The notes under the pieces were generated by a model. That model searched no databases, was not told where the DNA came from, and saw only the letters and a program-made list of their open reading frames with translations. 64,000 bases of DNA from Caulobacterales bacterium (GTDB lineage Bacteria > Pseudomonadota > Alphaproteobacteria > Caulobacterales > Caulobacteraceae). Both the position numbers and the translations under genes were made by a program. The stretch spans positions 310,001 to 374,000 of the forward strand of contig JAEKKJ010000008.1 of NCBI GenBank assembly GCA_019510435.1, written 5' to 3'. Positions 60,740 through 64,000 of this stretch are shown here, piece by piece. Positions within the stretch are counted from its first letter, which is position 1; every line of letters starts with the position of its first letter.

Positions 60740-60854
60740 GCGCCCCCTCCACCACTTCGGGGTCCCCCTCCCCCGCACGCGGGGGAGGAACTGGGCCTCT
60801 GTTCCTCCCCGGTGCCAACGGGGGAGGGGGACCGCGAAGCGGTGGAGGGGGCGC
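60740..60854. repeat. Long palindromic GC-rich repeat (copy 3)
   Basis: 36-base arms (60740-60775 and 60819-60854) are complementary with a few mismatches and share CGCCCCCTCCACC and GGTCCCCCTCCCCCG with the element at 44961. The inner CGGGGGAGGAAC/GTTCCTCCCCG pair is also conserved. Both copies end in GCGCTGCAG. A partial left-arm copy lies at 60713. It follows nrtC and may end that transcript. Confidence 0.75.
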
Positions 60855-60984
60855 TGCAGGCGCACAGATTCTGAGCAGCGGCCTGAAGCAGGGCGCCTAA
60901 ATATTGCGCCGCAGCATGATCGGCCGGGACTCCTCGTCCTGAACGCGTGACCCCCGGCCCGGGCCGGCGTTTCCTCAGCCCATA

Positions 60985-61035
60985 GGCCCAGGACAACGGC
61001 GTTCGCGGCCCCCGGACCGGTCCAAGGATGGACCG
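60985..61035 (+). promoter_or_regulatory. Two-hairpin ANTAR (NasT) RNA target in the narK leader
   Basis: Hairpin 1: GGCCCAGGAC (60985-60994) pairs with GTTCGCGGCC (61001-61010), eight pairs with a two-by-two internal loop, around hexaloop AACGGC. Hairpin 2: CGGTCC pairs perfectly with GGACCG (61018-61035) around hexaloop AAGGAT. Both loops have A at position 1 and G at position 4. A seven-base linker separates them. This is the known ANTAR target layout. The GGACAACG-R-CGTTC core is shared with the 56121 hairpin. No strong terminator with T-run was found before ATG 61089; only CCTTTTCCC is present. Confidence 0.65.
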
Positions 61036-61088
61036 CCCAAGCCAGCTCGGCGACGCCGCCAGTCCCATTCCAGCCAGGGCCTTTTCCC

Positions 61089-62312
61089 ATGGTCAGCAAG
61101 AGCTTCTTCAAGGCGGGCCACGCGCCCACCCTGTTCTCGGCCTTCCTCTATTTCGACCTGTCGTTCATGACCTGGGTCCTGCTCGGACCGCTGGGCGTGG
61201 CGATCTCCAAGAGCTTCGGCCTGTCGCCGGCGCAGAAGGGCTTCATGGTCGCCGTGCCGGTGCTCGCCGGCGCCGTGCTGCGCCTGGTCGCCGGCGTGGC
61301 GGTGGACCACATCGGGCCCAAGCGGACTGGCATCATCGGCCAGGTGCTGGTGCTGGCGGGGCTGCTCGCCGCCTGGCTCCTGGGCGTGCACAGCTACAAC
61401 CAGGTGCTGCTGCTGGGCCTGCTGCTCGGCGTGGCCGGCGCCTCCTTCGCCGTGGCCCTGCCGCTGGCCTCGCGCTGGTATCCGCCGGAGCACCAGGGCC
61501 TGGCCCTGGGGATCGCCGGCGCGGGCAATTCGGGCACCGCGCTGGCGGCCCTGTTCGCCCCGGGCCTGGCCCAGGCGTTCGGCTGGCAGACGGTGATCGG
61601 CCTCGCCGCCCTCCCGCTCTCGGTCGCCCTGGTGGTCTATGTGATCTTCGCCAAGGACGCGCCGAACCGCCCGCCGCCCAAGCGGCTGGCCGAGTATCTC
61701 GACGTGCTGAAGGTGCGCGACGCCTGGTGGCTGATGGCCCTCTATGGCGTGACCTTCGGCGGCTTCGTGGGCCTTTCCTCGTCCCTGACCATCTACTTCA
61801 ACGCCGAATACGGCCTGAAGCCGGTGATCGCCGGGTTCTTCACGGCGGCCTGCGTCTTCGCCGGCTCGTTCATCCGCCCGGTGGGTGGGGCGCTAGCCGA
61901 CCGCTTCGGCGGGGTGCGGACCCTGATCGTGGTCTACCTGCTGGCCGGCCTGGGCCTGGCCCTGGTCAGCTTCCAGCAGGCGAGCGCCTGGGCCGCGCTG
62001 GGCCTGATGATGTTCACGATGATGGCCCTGGGCGCCGGCAATGGCGCGGTGTTCCAGCTGGCGCCGCAGCGGTTCGGCAAGGAGATCGGCGTGGTCACCG
62101 GCCTGGTGGGCGCGACGGGCGGGGCGGGCGGCTTCTACCTGGCCTCCAGCCTGGGCTGGGCCAAGCAGGTCACCGGCTCGTACCAGCCGGGCCTGCTGGC
62201 CTTCGCGGGCCTGGCGCTGCTGGCCCTGGTCGGGCTGATGGGCGTCAAGCGGCGGTGGCGGCAGACCTGGCCGCAACTAGCCGGCGCCGCGGCCTCGGCC
62301 CTGCGTCTCTGA
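61089..62312 (+). CDS. narK: NarK-family nitrate/nitrite MFS transporter
   Basis: A 407-residue NNP-family permease with about 12 hydrophobic helices. Seen: FMTWVLLGPLGVAISKSFGL, and the nitrate signature GIAGAGNSGTALAALFAPGLAQ in helix 5. The second signature, AGNGAVFQLAPQRFGKEIGV, appears in the second half. The MFS motif RLVAGVAVDHIGPKRTG follows helix 2. Together with NrtABC this gives two nitrate or nitrite uptake routes. The 5' leader holds tandem ANTAR hairpins. nirB starts eight bases after the stop. Confidence 0.92.
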   Translation: MVSKSFFKAGHAPTLFSAFLYFDLSFMTWVLLGPLGVAISKSFGLSPAQKGFMVAVPVLAGAVLRLVAGVAVDHIGPKRTGIIGQVLVLAGLLAAWLLGVHSYNQVLLLGLLLGVAGASFAVALPLASRWYPPEHQGLALGIAGAGNSGTALAALFAPGLAQAFGWQTVIGLAALPLSVALVVYVIFAKDAPNRPPPKRLAEYLDVLKVRDAWWLMALYGVTFGGFVGLSSSLTIYFNAEYGLKPVIAGFFTAACVFAGSFIRPVGGALADRFGGVRTLIVVYLLAGLGLALVSFQQASAWAALGLMMFTMMALGAGNGAVFQLAPQRFGKEIGVVTGLVGATGGAGGFYLASSLGWAKQVTGSYQPGLLAFAGLALLALVGLMGVKRRWRQTWPQLAGAAASALRL

Positions 62313-62320
62313 GCGCCCCG

Positions 62321-64000
62321 ATGCAGAAGGAAAAGCTCGTCGTCATCGGCAACGGCATGGCCGGCTGCCGGGCGGTGGCCGAGGTGCTGAAGCGCGACCC
62401 GGACCGCTACGACATCACCATCTTCGGCGCCGAGCCGCGGGTGAACTACGACCGCATCATGCTGTCGCCGGTGCTGGCGGGGGAGAAGACCTTCGCCGAC
62501 ATCGTGATCAACGACGAGGCCTGGTACGCCGACAACCGCATCGTCCTGCACGCCGGCCGCCGGGTCGAGGGGGTCGACCGCGACCGTAAGGTGGTGCGCG
62601 GGGAGGGCGGGCTCGAAGCCCCCTACGACCGCCTGATCCTGGCGGTGGGGTCGGACCCGATCCGCCTGCCCCTGCCGGGGGCGGACCTGGCGGGCGTGGT
62701 CACCTTCCGCGACCTGGACGACGTTGAGGCCATGGTGGCCGCCGCCCGGCCGGGCGCGAAGGCGGTGGTGATCGGCGGCGGCCTCTTGGGCATCGAGGCG
62801 GCCTACGGCCTCTCCAAGCGCGGCATGGGCGCCACGGTCGTCCACCTGATGGACGTCCTGATGGAGCGCCAGCTGGACGCTTCCGCGGGGTTCCTGCTCA
62901 CCGAGGCCCTGGCCGCCAAGGGCGTCGAGACGGTCCTGGAGGCCCAATCTGAAGAGATCCTGGGGGAGGGCGGCCGCGTTTCGGGCCTGCGCCTCAAGGA
63001 CGGCCGGGTGCTGGCCTGCGATCTCCTGGTGATGGCGGTGGGCATCCGGCCGAGCACCGGGCTGGCGCGCGCGGCCGGCCTGGAGGTCGCCCGCGGCGTG
63101 GTGGTGGACGACACCCTGCGCACGTCCGATCCGGCGATCTACGCCATCGGCGAGTGCGTGGAGCACCGCGGCCAGTGCTACGGCCTGGTGGCCCCGATCT
63201 GGGAGATGTGCCGCACCCTGGGCGAGGCCCTGACCGACGGCGCCTCAGCCTACGAAGGCTCGGCGCTCTCGACCCGGCTGAAGGTCTCCGGCGTCGACGT
63301 CTTCTCGGCGGGCAAGCACCTCGGCGGCCCCGGCTGCGAGGACATCGTGTTCCGCGACGCCGGGCGCGGGGTCTACAAGCGCATCGTGCTGGAGGACGGC
63401 AAGGTCGCCGGGGCGGTGCTGTTCGGCGACGCCTCCGACGGCGCCTGGTACTTCGACCTCATGCGATCCGGCGAGCCGGTGGGCGACTTCCGCGAGACGC
63501 TGGTGTTCGGCCAGGCCGCCACGGAGGGCCTTCGAGGGCTCGACCCTAGCGCCGCCGTTGCCGCCATGGCCGATACGGCCGAGGTCTGCGGCTGCAACGG
63601 CGTCTGCAAGGGCGAGATCGTCCGCGCGATCGCAGACCAGGGCCTTTCCACGCTGGACGGCGTGCGAGCGGTGACCAAGGCCTCGGCCTCGTGCGGCACC
63701 TGCACGCCGCTGGTGGAGAAGCTCCTGAAGCTCAGCCTGGGCGACGCCTTCCAGGCTGACACCGGCCCCAAGCGGGTCTGCGGCTGCACGCACCACGACC
63801 ACGGCGAGGTGCGCCGGCGGATCGTGGGCGAAGAGCTGAAGTCGATGCCGGCGGTGATGCAGGCGCTGGAGTGGGCCACGCCCGACGGCTGCGCCACCTG
63901 CCGCCCGGCGCTGAACTACTACCTGCTCTGCAGCTGGCCGGCCGAGTACCGCGACGACCGCCAGAGCCGGTTCATCAACGAGCGGGTCCACGCCAACATC
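62321..64000 (+). CDS. nirB: NirB: assimilatory nitrite reductase large subunit (partial, runs off the window)
   Basis: 560 codons are visible with no stop. The FAD/NAD-binding part starts KLVVIGNGMAGCRAVAEVLKR and continues with VVIGGGLLGIEAAYGLSKRG. The BFD-like [2Fe-2S] domain follows (VCGCNGVCKGEIVRAI, then ASASCGTCTPLVEKL), with a second Cys-rich repeat (RVCGCTHHDHGE, GCATCRPALNYYLLC). The siroheme/[4Fe-4S] nitrite-reducing half would lie beyond 64000, probably followed by nirD and the nitrate reductase gene. ATG 62321 is eight bases after narK; no strong ribosome site is seen, so coupling is likely. Confidence 0.92.
   Translation, partial: MQKEKLVVIGNGMAGCRAVAEVLKRDPDRYDITIFGAEPRVNYDRIMLSPVLAGEKTFADIVINDEAWYADNRIVLHAGRRVEGVDRDRKVVRGEGGLEAPYDRLILAVGSDPIRLPLPGADLAGVVTFRDLDDVEAMVAAARPGAKAVVIGGGLLGIEAAYGLSKRGMGATVVHLMDVLMERQLDASAGFLLTEALAAKGVETVLEAQSEEILGEGGRVSGLRLKDGRVLACDLLVMAVGIRPSTGLARAAGLEVARGVVVDDTLRTSDPAIYAIGECVEHRGQCYGLVAPIWEMCRTLGEALTDGASAYEGSALSTRLKVSGVDVFSAGKHLGGPGCEDIVFRDAGRGVYKRIVLEDGKVAGAVLFGDASDGAWYFDLMRSGEPVGDFRETLVFGQAATEGLRGLDPSAAVAAMADTAEVCGCNGVCKGEIVRAIADQGLSTLDGVRAVTKASASCGTCTPLVEKLLKLSLGDAFQADTGPKRVCGCTHHDHGEVRRRIVGEELKSMPAVMQALEWATPDGCATCRPALNYYLLCSWPAEYRDDRQSRFINERVHANI

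Overview
The window is GC-rich, densely packed DNA with alphaproteobacterial gene content. TonB-dependent receptors, a PEPxxWA-CTERM protein, Coq4-family proteins, NasT/NasS nitrate control and dispersed GC-rich palindromic repeats together suggest Caulobacterales (a Phenylobacterium- or Caulobacter-like genome). That assignment is an inference from gene content; no rRNA or tRNA gene is present to confirm it. No phage, insertion sequence, CRISPR array or replication origin was seen.

Region 1 (1-15.7 kb) is a patchwork of short catabolic units, many divergently arranged. It holds the tail of an isopropylmalate/tartrate dehydrogenase-like gene, an aldehyde dehydrogenase, a cupin, a stand-alone aminotransferase, a RidA-like protein and a first Coq4-family protein. 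It continues with a DapA-fold protein lacking its catalytic lysine, an FCD-type GntR regulator, a nitroreductase, an SDR, a DCR-type FMN/FAD reductase, a TonB receptor, an amidohydrolase, a short hotdog-like protein and an FMN reductase.

Region 2 (15.97-25.6 kb) is the clearest pathway. One long plus-strand run encodes IpdA, IpdB, an enoyl-CoA hydratase, IpdC, EchA20, two acyl-CoA dehydrogenases and an acyl-CoA synthetase, followed by an MFS transporter. By similarity to the actinobacterial genes this is the steroid ring C/D (HIP) degradation pathway. Ring A/B genes (KstD, Ksh, HsaA-D) are not in the window.

Region 3 (25.7-31.6 kb) has a D-aminoacylase-like amidohydrolase divergent from a second Coq4 paralogue, a conserved hypothetical, a repeat-rich gap, and a PEP-CTERM protein plus a LuxR-type regulator that share a palindrome.

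Region 4 (31.8-40.1 kb) is mostly minus strand: an alpha/beta hydrolase, a TonB receptor - GPH symporter - TauD-type dioxygenase operon, an acyl-CoA synthetase and a GntR regulator. Region 5 (40.2-53.6 kb) has an enoyl-CoA hydratase, a thiolase-like protein with a DUF35 partner (steroid side-chain aldolase type), a PaaK-like ligase, two SDRs, an LLM flavoprotein, a LysR regulator, an IorAB-type molybdenum hydroxylase, and a sugar-acid dehydratase with its GntR regulator.

Region 6 (53.6-64 kb) is nitrate assimilation: MobA, NasT, NasS, an outer-membrane porin, NrtABC, NarK and the start of NirB, which runs off the window. The two structural units (porin-nrtABC and narK-nirB) each have a leader with a hexaloop hairpin of the kind bound by ANTAR proteins such as NasT; the first also has an intrinsic terminator.

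Regulatory signals tie the parts together. An AT-rich box recurs at about ten promoters of regions 1, 2, 3 and 5. A TTGTC-N-GACAA palindrome typical of FCD-GntR proteins lies before the region 2 MFS gene and between the region 4 GntR gene and its divergent hydratase gene.
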